A DNA stretch of 64,000 nucleotides from Lewinella sp050633125 (GTDB lineage Bacteria > Bacteroidota > Bacteroidia > Chitinophagales > Saprospiraceae), in the NCBI RefSeq assembly GCF_050633125.1, contig NZ_JBOEFX010000102.1, forward strand, positions 1 to 64,000, read 5' to 3'. The translations under genes and the position numbers were made by a program. This document shows, in pieces, positions 43,283-53,586 of this stretch. The notes under the pieces are model-generated. The model was not told where the DNA came from. It ran no database searches and saw only the letters and a list, made by a program, of their open reading frames with translations. Position 1 is the first letter of the stretch, and each line of letters opens with the position of its first letter.

Positions 43283-44083
43283 CTAAGCAGCCACTAAATG
43301 CTTTTCCAGCGGCTCTTTAAGGCGGTGAACTAATTCTGGATCAACTGCTTCTGTAAATAGATCAATCTTACGGTGATCATCAATTAACTGTAGCTCCATG
43401 CGCTCGGCTAAATCTTTTGCTAAATCACCCATGCGCACCGCATAATCCTGAGCTTTCCCAACAGCCATAAAGAGGTCAATAACTCCAGCACGAATCAAGT
43501 CCAATGGATTAAGTTGCGCCAATAATTCTCTTTGATTACCATTGACCTCCACAGTTCCTCTTCGGCGAAGTTTATCGCGAAGTCCTTCTGAGGTGTAGCC
43601 CAAAACCTCGGCCCGATATTGCCACCAATTGGTAGCCATACCCTTATTTCGCTCACGATATACCCGCAAGTGGCGTCGTTCACATTCTTCCTGGCAGGAA
43701 ATTAAGGTCATGGCTTTCGTGATATCAATCAAATGCTTGAACTGAGAAGAGCTTAGTCCGGCTATATCGACCCCTTCGGTTAGCATAGCTAGCTGGCGAG
43801 CATATTTTTGCTTGACCTTACTGCGAGACCTTAACACTATTTGCTTAGCGAAGTCTACAGAAAGGTAATAGTCGGACCACAACACAGGGCCCTCCACTTT
43901 CCTTGCTGCAAATTCTTGCATTTTCAAGGGCTTACGAATACCATCAGAGAATTCATAATAATCCTTCAGCCAACGCTTCACATTAACAGGGTAATGTTGA
44001 GCTGGCAACTGAAGTGCCTGGTAAAGATTCGTGGCCAAAACCACTTTTGTACCTTTTTTGCTTACAAATATATCGAGATCCAT
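43283..44083 (-). CDS. Phage antirepressor-like (AntA/KilA-like) DNA-binding protein
   Basis: The product has 266 aa from ATG 44083 (MDLDIFVSKKG); an upstream Met at 44137 adds 18 residues of poor quality. The N-terminal half (about 8-95) follows the AntA/AntB antirepressor pattern (TNLYQALQLPAQHYPVNVKR, WLKDYYEF, DYYLSVDFAKQIVLRSRSKV). The C-terminal half is helical and basic. No phage genes surround it, so it is either a domesticated prophage gene or a cellular regulator with the same fold. Moderate certainty. Confidence 0.55.
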   Translation of the reverse strand: MDLDIFVSKKGTKVVLATNLYQALQLPAQHYPVNVKRWLKDYYEFSDGIRKPLKMQEFAARKVEGPVLWSDYYLSVDFAKQIVLRSRSKVKQKYARQLAMLTEGVDIAGLSSSQFKHLIDITKAMTLISCQEECERRHLRVYRERNKGMATNWWQYRAEVLGYTSEGLRDKLRRRGTVEVNGNQRELLAQLNPLDLIRAGVIDLFMAVGKAQDYAVRMGDLAKDLAERMELQLIDDHRKIDLFTEAVDPELVHRLKEPLEKHLVAA

Positions 44084-44208
44084 ACTATTACCTATTTGAT
44101 CCGATACAAATATACACCTTATTGTTTTAATAAACAAAATATTTAAAACAATAAATTATTCAAACAACACACAAGTAAAACACCCCGCTAGACACAAAAA
44201 ACTAGTAA

Positions 44209-45351
44209 TCAGCCACTAAAAAACAAATCACTCGCAATCCTATCTGCCAACAATCTTCCTTCTTTTGTTAAAACAAAAACACTTTTTTCTTCAAAAACTA
44301 ACCCTTTGTTAACAAATTGATGAATACTATCAATAAAATACGCCTTAAAAGGTGCAGCCATTTTATCCGTTGTCACGCCCCAACTTGTGCGCAAGCCCGT
44401 TAGGATATACTCATTATATTGGTCTACCGGACTAAGTTTTTCTATTTCATACAAACCCTCCGTAGCTTCTTCTTGATCCTCCTTTAGTGCAGCTATCGAT
44501 TTTAGATACTTGGCATTGTTAGCAATATTCCACTGCCGAGAATGGCCATTAAAACTATGAGCCGAGGGGCCAACGCCTAAATAATGGCTTGCCAACCAAT
44601 AATTACTATTATGAACTGCTCGGTGCCCCGGCAATGCAAAGTTACTGATCTCGTAATGTTCATAACCCGCATCTCCTAACCAGCGCATTAGCATTTCAAA
44701 TTGGCGAGCTGCTTGCTCTTCTTCTACCTCTTGACTTTTTCCTGTCTTAATTTGATAAGCCAGGGCCGTCTTTGGTTCTACCGTGAGCGCATAACACGAC
44801 AAATGCGGCACCCCTGCATCAATAAGGGTCCGCACGTTATTTTCCCAAGTAAGATCTGGCATTGTAGGCGTTCCATAAATAAGGTCAACCGTCAGGTTTT
44901 TAAAACCAAAACTTTGGGCCATCGCAATACAACGGCGAGCCTCGACAGCATTGTGTGCGCGATTCATGTAGGTAAGATCCGCATCAGCAAAAGATTGAAT
45001 ACCAATACTGAGTCGATTGATGGGAGAAGCCTGCCAACGCGCCAAGTTCTCTTCTGTAATGTCATCCGGGTTGGCCTCCAGGGTAATCTCAGCATCAGCG
45101 TCCAACACAAAACACGCTTTTATCGTTTCAAAAAGAACAGCTAATTCCTCCTCATCAAGCAATGACGGGGTGCCCCCTCCGAAATAGACGGAACTCAGGT
45201 GCTTGTTTTCCAGGTAGTCCTTTCGTAAAATCAATTCCTGCACGATAGCTTGTGTCACTTCCCCTTTGTACTTCATTGAAGTGGAAAAATGAAAATCACA
45301 GTAGTGGCAAGCTTGCTTGCAAAAAGGAATATGCAGATAGAGACCCGACAT
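44209..45351 (-). CDS. hemW: Radical SAM heme chaperone HemW
   Basis: The 380-aa product opens MSGLYLHIPFCKQACHYCDF, with the CX3CX2C iron-sulfur motif (Cys11, Cys15, Cys18). SVYFGGGTPSLLDEEEL, ITLEANPDDI, RLSIGIQSF, VDLIYGTP and the C-terminal winged-helix region agree with HemW/HemN-like proteins. HemW binds heme and delivers it to apoproteins and is not a true coproporphyrinogen oxidase. It is divergent from the barrel gene at 45456. Confidence 0.9.
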   Translation of the reverse strand: MSGLYLHIPFCKQACHYCDFHFSTSMKYKGEVTQAIVQELILRKDYLENKHLSSVYFGGGTPSLLDEEELAVLFETIKACFVLDADAEITLEANPDDITEENLARWQASPINRLSIGIQSFADADLTYMNRAHNAVEARRCIAMAQSFGFKNLTVDLIYGTPTMPDLTWENNVRTLIDAGVPHLSCYALTVEPKTALAYQIKTGKSQEVEEEQAARQFEMLMRWLGDAGYEHYEISNFALPGHRAVHNSNYWLASHYLGVGPSAHSFNGHSRQWNIANNAKYLKSIAALKEDQEEATEGLYEIEKLSPVDQYNEYILTGLRTSWGVTTDKMAAPFKAYFIDSIHQFVNKGLVFEEKSVFVLTKEGRLLADRIASDLFFSG

Positions 45352-45455
45352 AAAAGGCTATTTTTGAACTGTAAACATAACGAATGACCGCTTAAGGCGT
45401 TTTAGCATTGGTAAGATTTCTAACAAGTTCTTCGCAAATCACCTGTTCTCACTAC

Positions 45456-47231
45456 ATGCGATTGTTATTCGTAATAGGCTGGCTTTTCTTATGCTCCACT
45501 TCAGGTACCGGGCAGGTGACCACCCTTCATATACTTACAGCTGACGCGAATAACGAAGAGCTACAGGGTTTCAAATCTTTCCCCGACAGTACTTTTGCAG
45601 ACAGTCTTCAGTTGAACAACAGCCTCAACACCTTTATAAAGGAGCTGCACGAGCAAGGCTACTTAGAAGCCTCGGTAGATACATTACTCCAAGCACAAAA
45701 CAAGTACACCGCGATTTTGCATCGCGGCCCTCTTTACCGCTGGGTGACGCTTTCAGGCAATAACATCCCCAAAGCCTGGTTAAGCAAGGCTGGCTTTCGC
45801 AGCCGCTTGTACAGTGACAAACCGCTTGATATTAATCGTTGGTTGCAATTGCAAGAGCAACTAGCCGGTATTGCTGCAAACAATGGCTTTCCTTTCGCGC
45901 AAGTAATGCTGGATAGTATTCGCTGGCAAGCGCCTGGCAGCATGGATGCAAAAATAACAATCCAAAGAGGTCCTTTGATTTTCTTTGAAAAAATAGACCT
46001 TACCGGTGAAGCTCAGATCAGTAAAACTTATCTACAAAGTCATTTGGGGCTATTTCCTGGGCAGATCTATAACGAGGCCTTGATCAAGAAAGTTCAGCAA
46101 CGTATTCAAGAGCTTCCGTTTGTACAACTACAAGAAACACCGCGGGTACAATTCATTGGCGATCAAGCGAGGTTGATTCTAAAACTTGCTCCAAAAAAAG
46201 CGAGTCGTTTTGATTTTATCGTTGGTGTACTTCCGCAAAGTCAACAAACCGGACGCTTATTGGTGACTGCGCAATTGGATGGCGCACTCCAAAATGCGCT
46301 AGGCAAGGGAGAACGCGTAGCAGTAGCTTTTGAACAGCTACGGCCGCAAACCCAAGAATTGGACCTGGCCTTTAATTATCCTTATTTACTTAATCTTCCT
46401 TTTGGTGTAGATGCGCAACTGAACTTATACCGGCGTGACACCAATTTTATCAACCTCAATTGGCAGCTTGGCGTTGACTACCTACTCGGTGGCGGGCGGA
46501 GCGTCCAAGCTTTTTGGTCACAAAACCAAACCAACCTCCTGAGTGTCGACAGCATACAAATCCGGCAATTTGATCGTTTGCCAGACACGCTGGATGTACG
46601 ACGGCGCACCTTTGGACTACGGTTCAACCTCAGTCAACTAGACTATCGCACAAACCCTACCAAAGGCTGGGAATGGCAACTATCTGCTGGTGCCGGTCAG
46701 AAAATTATTCGACGCAACGCAGAGATTGAAGCCGTAGGGCTAGACAACCTTTACGACAGTCTCACTTTGCGCAGTGGCCAGTATCGCGTAGAGACCTACC
46801 TGGCCCGCTATCAAAGCACTGGACAGCGGGGCGTGATCAAAACAGCCTTTACGGGCGCTGGTATTTTGGCACCAGAACCCGTGCTCGCTAATGAGCAGTT
46901 TCGCATTGGTGGCAATCAACTTCTTCGTGGCTTTGACGAAGAGGGCATCTTCGCTACCAACTTTGGTTTACTTACACTGGAATATCGCTTTCTTCTTACG
47001 ACAAACTCCTACCTCTACAGTTTTTTTGATTGGGCCAGGGTTGACAATACCTCCCTCAACAGCCCACCAGGTATTGATACCGTTTTGTGGTATCAGGGAC
47101 TGGGGGCTGGCATTACTTTTGAGACTAGAGCGGGGCTATTTGGCCTTAGTCTTGCTTTTGGCAGACAAGACCAGCAGCCTTTTGACTTTGGGGCACCCAA
47201 GGTGCATTTTGGGTACGTGAGTTTGTTTTAG
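45456..47231 (+). CDS. BamA/TamA-like outer-membrane barrel protein
   Basis: The product has 591 aa from ATG 45456, which begins a signal peptide (MRLLFVIGWLFLCSTSGTGQ). The N-terminal half holds POTRA-like domains, the clearest at about 165-245 (RGPLIFFEKIDLTGEAQISK, LFPGQIYNEALIKKVQQRI). A 16-strand-type barrel (about 255-591) carries the RGF-like GNQLLRGFDEEG loop motif and ends GYVSLF. It belongs to the Omp85 superfamily and inserts or secretes outer-membrane proteins; being shorter than BamA it is more likely a TamA-like accessory. Its stop is 1 bp from the convergent lipoprotein gene. Confidence 0.83.
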   Translation: MRLLFVIGWLFLCSTSGTGQVTTLHILTADANNEELQGFKSFPDSTFADSLQLNNSLNTFIKELHEQGYLEASVDTLLQAQNKYTAILHRGPLYRWVTLSGNNIPKAWLSKAGFRSRLYSDKPLDINRWLQLQEQLAGIAANNGFPFAQVMLDSIRWQAPGSMDAKITIQRGPLIFFEKIDLTGEAQISKTYLQSHLGLFPGQIYNEALIKKVQQRIQELPFVQLQETPRVQFIGDQARLILKLAPKKASRFDFIVGVLPQSQQTGRLLVTAQLDGALQNALGKGERVAVAFEQLRPQTQELDLAFNYPYLLNLPFGVDAQLNLYRRDTNFINLNWQLGVDYLLGGGRSVQAFWSQNQTNLLSVDSIQIRQFDRLPDTLDVRRRTFGLRFNLSQLDYRTNPTKGWEWQLSAGAGQKIIRRNAEIEAVGLDNLYDSLTLRSGQYRVETYLARYQSTGQRGVIKTAFTGAGILAPEPVLANEQFRIGGNQLLRGFDEEGIFATNFGLLTLEYRFLLTTNSYLYSFFDWARVDNTSLNSPPGIDTVLWYQGLGAGITFETRAGLFGLSLAFGRQDQQPFDFGAPKVHFGYVSLF

Positions 47232-47232
47232 T

Positions 47233-47835
47233 CTAAAAATAAATATCGAAGTAGTCTACGACATTTCCTTCTTCACAATTATCTTTTTCCTGCAAACGCC
47301 AATACTTACGCTTACCCGTTGCCCGAAAATGTACGGGGCCTTTCTTCACACAGGTTTCGCCGCCATTGACGTAAGAAACACGGGAGATGATCTCTCCATC
47401 AAACTGAAAAGTTTGGTTGCCTTCCCAGATTAGGACACCATCGATAGAAGCAAAATCGTCGTTTTCCGTGCCTTTTTGTTCACCCTTCACACTGTACTTG
47501 TTATCGGATAAAAATTCGACTTCTACTTGACCTGGGGTATCCCAACCGATCCACTGAAGGGTAAAACTATGCTTCCCTGGTTGGATGGGATGATCAATAA
47601 TCTTGCTATCGGCACTTGTTTCTTCGTCTTGATCAGCGTCGCTTTCTGTCTCCTCTTTTTCTCCTACAGTAGGCGTATTTAATGTTGCGGGAGGTTCTGG
47701 ATCAGCAGCCTCTGTTGTTTGTTCGGTCTGGGATGCTTCTTGCTCTACAGTATCTTCCGTACTTGGTTTATCACTAGCGCAATTGCTCAGCACAACAAAA
47801 CAAAAGGGCAATAGGAGAGTGGTGAATTTGTACAT
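47233..47835 (-). CDS. Lipoprotein with acidic low-complexity linker
   Basis: The product has 200 aa from ATG 47835, giving a lipoprotein signal with Cys19 (LPFCFVVLSNC). Residues about 20-85 are a Glu/Thr/Ser-rich linker. The C-terminal domain (about 90-200; HSFTLQWIGWDTPGQVEVEF, YSVKGEQKGT) is a small beta domain with two cysteines. The family is not recognised. Outer-membrane surface or periplasm is likely. Confidence 0.7.
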   Translation of the reverse strand: MYKFTTLLLPFCFVVLSNCASDKPSTEDTVEQEASQTEQTTEAADPEPPATLNTPTVGEKEETESDADQDEETSADSKIIDHPIQPGKHSFTLQWIGWDTPGQVEVEFLSDNKYSVKGEQKGTENDDFASIDGVLIWEGNQTFQFDGEIISRVSYVNGGETCVKKGPVHFRATGKRKYWRLQEKDNCEEGNVVDYFDIYF

Positions 47836-47963
47836 GTTTTTTCGTTTTTTATTCTTGTAAAGGTAAGGGAGTTCGCAAAAAAAAATCGACACACTTTGCT
47901 ACAGACTTTTCTGTACTCTTTCCACATATTATTTATTTCCTTATCCCAAACTAGCTAAAACAA

Positions 47964-48001
47964 CTGATCCCGAACCTTGCAAAAGCAAAATTCGGGATCA
48001 G
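47964..48001 (-). terminator. Hairpin downstream of gyrB
   Basis: CTGATCCCGAA (47964-47974) pairs perfectly with TTCGGGATCAG (47991-48001), followed on the minus strand by TTGTTTT. Confidence 0.75.
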
Positions 48002-48032
48002 TGAAAATATTTCATGCAAAAATCAACCGTTC

Positions 48033-50015
48033 TTAAACGTCAATCTTAGCGTATTTAGCATTTGCTTCAATGAAGGCACGACGAGGAGGTACTTCGTCTC
48101 CCATCAACATGGAGAATACATCGTCAGCACCGCGTGCATCTTCGATCGTAACCTGCTCCAAGATACGTGTATCCGGATCCATGGTAGTTTCCCACAGTTG
48201 CTCCGCGTTCATCTCACCAAGCCCCTTATAACGCTGTATTTTAATACTGTTCTCTGAAGCACCAGCTTCGGTGTAATGATCAACAGACGCTTGGCGCTCT
48301 TCTTCCGACCAGCAATATTGAAACTGCTTGCCTTTGCGCACCTGATAAAGCGGCGGCTTGGCAATATAGATGTAGCCGTTCTGAATGAGGCGATGCATGT
48401 AGCGGAAGAAGAAAGTAAGAATCAGTGTTACAATGTGGCTACCGTCGACGTCGGCATCACACATGATAATTACTTTATGGTAACGTAGTTTTTCGATATT
48501 TAAAACCCGCTCTCCATTTTCGTTTTCCTCGATACGTACCCCAAGGGCCGTAAACATGTTCTTGATTTCCTCGTTTTCGTAGATTCTGTATTCAAGTGCT
48601 TTCTCTACGTTGAGGATTTTACCGCGTAGCGGCAGGATCGCTTGGAAAGTACGATCTCGACCTTGCTTGGCTGTACCACCGGCCGAATCACCCTCCACGA
48701 GGTATAACTCCGAGGCCTCTGGTGAACGAGAAGAGCAATCCGCCAACTTACCCGGCAACCCACTACCGGTAAGCACATTCTTGCGCTGAACCATTTCGCG
48801 GGCTTTACGCGCCGCGTGGCGAGCCGTAGCCGCAAGGATTACCTTATCAACGATTCGCTTAGCTTCGTTAGGGTTTTCTTCAAGAAAAACGCCAATAGCG
48901 TTCCCTACAGCTCGCGATACAATACCAGTGACTTCACTGTTACCAAGCTCGCCTTTGGTCTGGCCTTTAAACTGAGGCTCAGGTACTTTAACAGAAACGA
49001 TCGCCGTAAGTCCTTCCCGGAAATCTTCTCCGGTGACCTTGAACTTCAGCTTTTTAAACATCCCATTGTCTTCCCCATACTTGGCAAAGATTCGGTTGAC
49101 GGCCCGACGGAATCCGTTTACGTGAGTACCTCCTTCTCGCGTGTTGATATTATTCACAAAGGAATAAATATTCTCACTGTACGAAGTATTATACTGCATC
49201 GCTACTTCCACCTCTACGTTATCTTCCTTTCCGGTAACGTGGATTGGATTTTCTGTGATTGGCTGCTTGCTTTGGTCGAGAAACAGAACAAACTCCTTCA
49301 AACCACCTTCAGAGTAGAAGGTTTCATTTCGGTGCTCGCCATTCTCATCCTTAGACCGCATATCTATAAGGGTCAAAGTCAAGCCAGAATTCAGGTAAGC
49401 CAACTCCTGCAAGCGATGGGCTAAAGTCTCGTATTTATAAATCCGATCTTCCCGGAAAATTTCCGGATCAGGCAAGAAGGTAACACGTGTACCACGCTCG
49501 GTCGTATCCCCAATCACTTTTACATCCTCGGCAGGTTTACCCTGATGGTATACTTGCTCATATACTTTTCCTTCTCGATGTACTTCTGCACGTAGCATAC
49601 TGGAGAGTGCATTTACACAACTCACCCCCACACCGTGCAAACCACCAGAAACTTTATAAGTATCCTTATCGAATTTACCACCCGCGTGAAGTACGGTCAT
49701 TACCACCTCCAAGGCTGATTTTTTCAGCTTGGCATGCATACCAGTAGGAATGCCTCGGCCATCATCTTTAACCGTGATTGAATTATCTTCTTCGATGATA
49801 ACATCAATCTGGCTACAATACCCGGCAAGGTGTTCATCGATCGAGTTATCTACGACCTCCCATACAAGGTGGTGAAGGCCTTTACTATCGGTACTACCGA
49901 TGTACATCCCGGGTCTTTTACGTACTGCTTCCAACCCTTCGAGGGCGGTAATATTATCAGCACCGTAATTCATTTGCTGACCCTTGCTGTCTCTTTGATT
50001 TTCCTTTGTACTCAT
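48033..50015 (-). CDS. gyrB: DNA gyrase subunit B
   Basis: The 660-aa product shows the GHKL ATPase (about 15-235: ITALEGLEAVRKRPGMYIGS, EVVDNSIDEHLAG, GRGIPTGMH, GGLHGVGVSCVNALS), the transducer, and the Toprim domain (LVEGDSAGGTAKQGRDR, CDADVDGSHI). It ends QRYKGLGEMNAEQLWETTMD and a short tail. It supplies ATP-driven negative supercoiling together with GyrA (not in the window). Length is normal. Met15 (MNYGADN) is an alternative start. Confidence 0.97.
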   Translation of the reverse strand: MSTKENQRDSKGQQMNYGADNITALEGLEAVRKRPGMYIGSTDSKGLHHLVWEVVDNSIDEHLAGYCSQIDVIIEEDNSITVKDDGRGIPTGMHAKLKKSALEVVMTVLHAGGKFDKDTYKVSGGLHGVGVSCVNALSSMLRAEVHREGKVYEQVYHQGKPAEDVKVIGDTTERGTRVTFLPDPEIFREDRIYKYETLAHRLQELAYLNSGLTLTLIDMRSKDENGEHRNETFYSEGGLKEFVLFLDQSKQPITENPIHVTGKEDNVEVEVAMQYNTSYSENIYSFVNNINTREGGTHVNGFRRAVNRIFAKYGEDNGMFKKLKFKVTGEDFREGLTAIVSVKVPEPQFKGQTKGELGNSEVTGIVSRAVGNAIGVFLEENPNEAKRIVDKVILAATARHAARKAREMVQRKNVLTGSGLPGKLADCSSRSPEASELYLVEGDSAGGTAKQGRDRTFQAILPLRGKILNVEKALEYRIYENEEIKNMFTALGVRIEENENGERVLNIEKLRYHKVIIMCDADVDGSHIVTLILTFFFRYMHRLIQNGYIYIAKPPLYQVRKGKQFQYCWSEEERQASVDHYTEAGASENSIKIQRYKGLGEMNAEQLWETTMDPDTRILEQVTIEDARGADDVFSMLMGDEVPPRRAFIEANAKYAKIDV

Positions 50016-50219
50016 TCTTGCAAAAGTACGAAAATTCGACCTATTTTCAGACTATTATTAAACTTCAAAGTGGTAAATATTTTCACATTCCTGAATTCCT
50101 CGAATATGCTTTCTTTTTGAAGCAAAAATCCAGCTATTTGGTACAAGTTTATTCATGCGAAAAAAATAAGTTGAGTCTTCCCTTGCCATTATCCTGTAGG
50201 AAAATCCTATTTTTGAAAC

Positions 50220-51449
50220 ATGAGTGATAAGGAGAAAAAAATCCCCCTGCCAAAAGAGTTTACCGAAGGCCAGTTAATGACCCAATCGGAGACTTTACAA
50301 CGCAGTACCAGGCAACGGCATTTATATATTGGGCTTCCCAAAGAAATTACTTTGCAGGAAAACCGAGTAGCCTTGGTTCCTTCCTCTGTCAGTACCTTGG
50401 TCGCTCATGGCCATCGGGTTGTTATGGAAGCTGGCGCAGGGGAGAAATCTAAATTCTCTGACCATGATTACTCTGAGGCCGGTGCAGAAATCGCCTATAG
50501 CCCTGAGGTTGTTTACAAAGCGGATGTCATCATCAAGGTAGCTCCTCCTACACTTGATGAGATCGACTTTATGCGGCCAAACCAGCTATTGATTTCCCCT
50601 TTACAGCTTCCTATCATCAATGCGGAATATATCTATCGCCTGAAAAGCAAGCGGGTAATCGCCCTGGCGATGGAGTATATCAAAGATGATTCCGGCTACT
50701 TCCCTATTGTTCGCATCATGAGCGAGATGGCAGGCATCAGCGCGATGCTTACCGCTGGCGAATTATTAACCAATACCAGCGGCGGGGCGGGCGTTTTGTT
50801 AGGTGGTATATCAGGTGTTCCCAGCGCAAAAGTCGTTATACTAGGTGCTGGCATTGTCGCAGAATATGCGACCCGAACTGCGTTGGGATTAGGAGCAGAA
50901 GTACGCATTTTTGATGACAACATTTACAAGCTCAAAAGAATTCAAAACCAGGTTGGGCGGCCTTTGTATACCAGCGCACTCAATCCGGTTTACCTGGAAC
51001 GTGAGTTGATTTCAGCAGAAGTCGTCATTGGTGCCATGCACTCCGAAAGCGGGCGTACTCCTATTGTTGTAAGCGAAGGGATGGTCGAAAAAATGAAAGA
51101 TGGTGCCGTTATTATCGATGTCAGCATCGACCAAGGAGGATGCTTTGCAACTTCGCGGGTAACATCGCTGGATCGCCCTACTTTTATCAAGCACGGGGTA
51201 ATTCATTACTGTGTCCCCAACCTGGCTTCTCGAATTGCCCGAACAGCATCCATTGCCACCAGTAATATCCTGACCCCTATTCTACAAAGAGCTGGCGACA
51301 TTCAAAGCATTGAAAAAGTCCTTTTCGGAGATTATGGCCTACGCCACGGCGTATATACTTACAAAGGTTGTTTGACAAACGAATACCTTGGCAAACGCTT
51401 TTCCATAAAATCTACTGACCTGGACCTTTTGATAACTTCGTCACTCTAG
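50220..51449 (+). CDS. ald: Alanine dehydrogenase
   Basis: The 409-aa product has an N-terminal extension of about 33 residues before the usual start (YIGLPKEITLQENRVALVPS). Other family blocks are GHRVVMEAGAG, DVIIKVAPPT, MSEMAGISAM, the NAD-binding VVILGAGIVAEYATRTALGL and NLASRIARTAS. It interconverts L-alanine and pyruvate with NAD. A TATTTTTG at 50207-50214 fits the -7 promoter element close to the start. Divergent from gyrB. Confidence 0.9.
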   Translation: MSDKEKKIPLPKEFTEGQLMTQSETLQRSTRQRHLYIGLPKEITLQENRVALVPSSVSTLVAHGHRVVMEAGAGEKSKFSDHDYSEAGAEIAYSPEVVYKADVIIKVAPPTLDEIDFMRPNQLLISPLQLPIINAEYIYRLKSKRVIALAMEYIKDDSGYFPIVRIMSEMAGISAMLTAGELLTNTSGGAGVLLGGISGVPSAKVVILGAGIVAEYATRTALGLGAEVRIFDDNIYKLKRIQNQVGRPLYTSALNPVYLERELISAEVVIGAMHSESGRTPIVVSEGMVEKMKDGAVIIDVSIDQGGCFATSRVTSLDRPTFIKHGVIHYCVPNLASRIARTASIATSNILTPILQRAGDIQSIEKVLFGDYGLRHGVYTYKGCLTNEYLGKRFSIKSTDLDLLITSSL

Positions 51450-51503
51450 GAGGGTAAAACACTCGCTTTTCCGGATTACTTTAAAAAAAACACCCCACAA
51501 TTC

Positions 51504-53576
51504 ATGTCTGCAAAAAACACCTACTCCGACGTCATCGCTGCTGAAGACGAGCTTTTGCGAGAAAGACGTAGAAAAATAATGGGGGATGATTTCGCCGCCG
51601 ATCTCAACAACAATCGTTTTGGTTTGGCGCTATCCGGCGGCGGTATCCGTTCTGCTACTATCAACCTTGGGATTTTAAAAACGCTTCACAAGTTTGGCAT
51701 TCTCAAACAAGCTGATTATCTGAGTACCGTTTCAGGAGGTGGGTATACCGGGGCTTATATTCAAGCTACCACCAAAGAAAGAGGTCAAGATGGAAAGCTG
51801 TTTGCGACCGAGCACTTGGCCTACATGCGCTCTCATGGAGAATACCTTTTTCCTGGTACTGGCCTGGAAAAAATATGGAACCAACTCACCCTGGTCGTTG
51901 CTTTTCTGATCAGCTTTTTAATGAGCCTGCTGAGCCCTGCTATCCTGGTAACACTGGTCGTAGGGTCGTACTTTTTCTGTGATTATTATGATTTGATTAC
52001 CGTCAACTTCATGGATGCGCTCCAGCATCATTGGCAGTGGTTGATGCCCGAACTTCTTTATGGCGGCATTGTCATATTCGTACTTCACTACCTGCTTAAT
52101 ATTGCACAAGTATACAAGCTAGATAGCTCCAATCTCTTCAACCACCTAGAGACTTTGGTTGTTGTCGGCATTCTAAGCACCTTTGGTTGGCCGTTGGTTA
52201 AAAGTTTTCAATCAGTAAAATCACCCAACGCTGAGCAGCTTCTCTTTTTTGTAACAGCTGGCTTTATCTTGGTACTAATGGGGTTATTCACCAACCCTAA
52301 CGCAACCAGCTTTCATCGTTTTTACCGCAAGCAACTGGCGGATGCTTACCTTCATTTTGCCACCAACAATAAGAATATCTTTCTGCATCAATTGTGTCAA
52401 CCACAGAGTGATGAAGCTAAAGACTACCTCGCCCCTTACCCTTTGATCAATACTTGCTTGAACCTACAATCAAGTAAAGATCCTAATTTCCAGGGGGCAA
52501 AAGCCAGCGATTATTTCCTGCTTTCTCCGCTTTACTGCGGGGCCAAACTAGTAGGCTATGTACCGACGGAGAAAACTATTGGTTACAGGCAGATGACCTT
52601 GCCCGCCGCGGTCACCATTTCAGCGGCAGCCGTCAACCCGGGGCTTGGTGCTTACTCCAACAAACTCCTTAGTATTCTCCTTACCGTTTTCAACCTACGG
52701 CTTGGTTTCTGGACCTGGAATCCTCTCAAAATAAAAACAAGCTGGCCCTTGGTCTGGTGGCCTTTCTACTTTTTCTACGAGCTATTTGGTCGTATCGGAA
52801 CTGATAAAAAGATGATCAACATCAGTGACGGAGGGCATATTGAAAATCTTGGTGTCATGGAGTTGCTCCGTCGCCAATGCAAACTCATCGTCTCGGTGGA
52901 TGCTGGTGCTGACCCCAAATTTACTTTTGCCGACTTGGAAAACCTAGCGGTCAGAGCTCGTAACGAATTAGGTATAGACATCCGTTTTCGCCCCGATAAT
53001 ATACCAGAAGACATCATGCGGGTAAACCCCAGTCATGGCTATTCCCGCAAACGATTTGCCGTAGCTGATTTGTACCAACTATGGGAAAAAGTATGTACTG
53101 ACGAAGGCGAAGAAAAGATTGTACACTATCCCGGCGGAAAGAAAACAGGTGTTTTTGTTTACGTAAAAAGTACCGTTACAGCACCTACCGGCCGGCCTGA
53201 TGACGCTGCCTTTAAGGACGCTTTCCAGTATGGTACGTACAAGTACAAAATTTACAATCCCGATTTTCCTCATGAGTCTACTGCTGATCAATTTTTTGAT
53301 CCAATTCAATGGGAGTCTTATTTTCAGCTAGGGCAGTTCATTGCTGGTGATATCCTAGGGGTAGATAACCTCAATGACTTTGATGTAGAAGAAGCTTTCA
53401 CGATCCCACTGGATGAACTTTACCGCCATTTTGATGAAGACATGCAGCTGTTTGGAGCAATGGCATTGCCTACGCCAAGTGTTCGTGGAAGGGGGATGGA
53501 CGACCTCATGATCGACGCTGCCCAGCAGGGACCAGATCAGGAAATGGAGGGGACACCTACGGAGTATAAAATGTAG
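51504..53576 (+). CDS. Membrane patatin-like phospholipase
   Basis: The 690-aa product has the oxyanion motif LSGGGIRSA (43-51), nucleophile Ser77 in STVSGGGYTG (the G-x-S-x-G first Gly is replaced by Thr), and the catalytic Asp442 in DGGHIENLGVMELLRR. Several hydrophobic segments (about 130-275) lie between nucleophile and Asp, an insertion compared with classic patatins. It is expected to hydrolyse membrane lipids at the inner membrane. It starts 54 bp after ald on the same strand. Confidence 0.85.
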   Translation: MSAKNTYSDVIAAEDELLRERRRKIMGDDFAADLNNNRFGLALSGGGIRSATINLGILKTLHKFGILKQADYLSTVSGGGYTGAYIQATTKERGQDGKLFATEHLAYMRSHGEYLFPGTGLEKIWNQLTLVVAFLISFLMSLLSPAILVTLVVGSYFFCDYYDLITVNFMDALQHHWQWLMPELLYGGIVIFVLHYLLNIAQVYKLDSSNLFNHLETLVVVGILSTFGWPLVKSFQSVKSPNAEQLLFFVTAGFILVLMGLFTNPNATSFHRFYRKQLADAYLHFATNNKNIFLHQLCQPQSDEAKDYLAPYPLINTCLNLQSSKDPNFQGAKASDYFLLSPLYCGAKLVGYVPTEKTIGYRQMTLPAAVTISAAAVNPGLGAYSNKLLSILLTVFNLRLGFWTWNPLKIKTSWPLVWWPFYFFYELFGRIGTDKKMINISDGGHIENLGVMELLRRQCKLIVSVDAGADPKFTFADLENLAVRARNELGIDIRFRPDNIPEDIMRVNPSHGYSRKRFAVADLYQLWEKVCTDEGEEKIVHYPGGKKTGVFVYVKSTVTAPTGRPDDAAFKDAFQYGTYKYKIYNPDFPHESTADQFFDPIQWESYFQLGQFIAGDILGVDNLNDFDVEEAFTIPLDELYRHFDEDMQLFGAMALPTPSVRGRGMDDLMIDAAQQGPDQEMEGTPTEYKM

Positions 53577-53586
53577 AAAAATTTAT

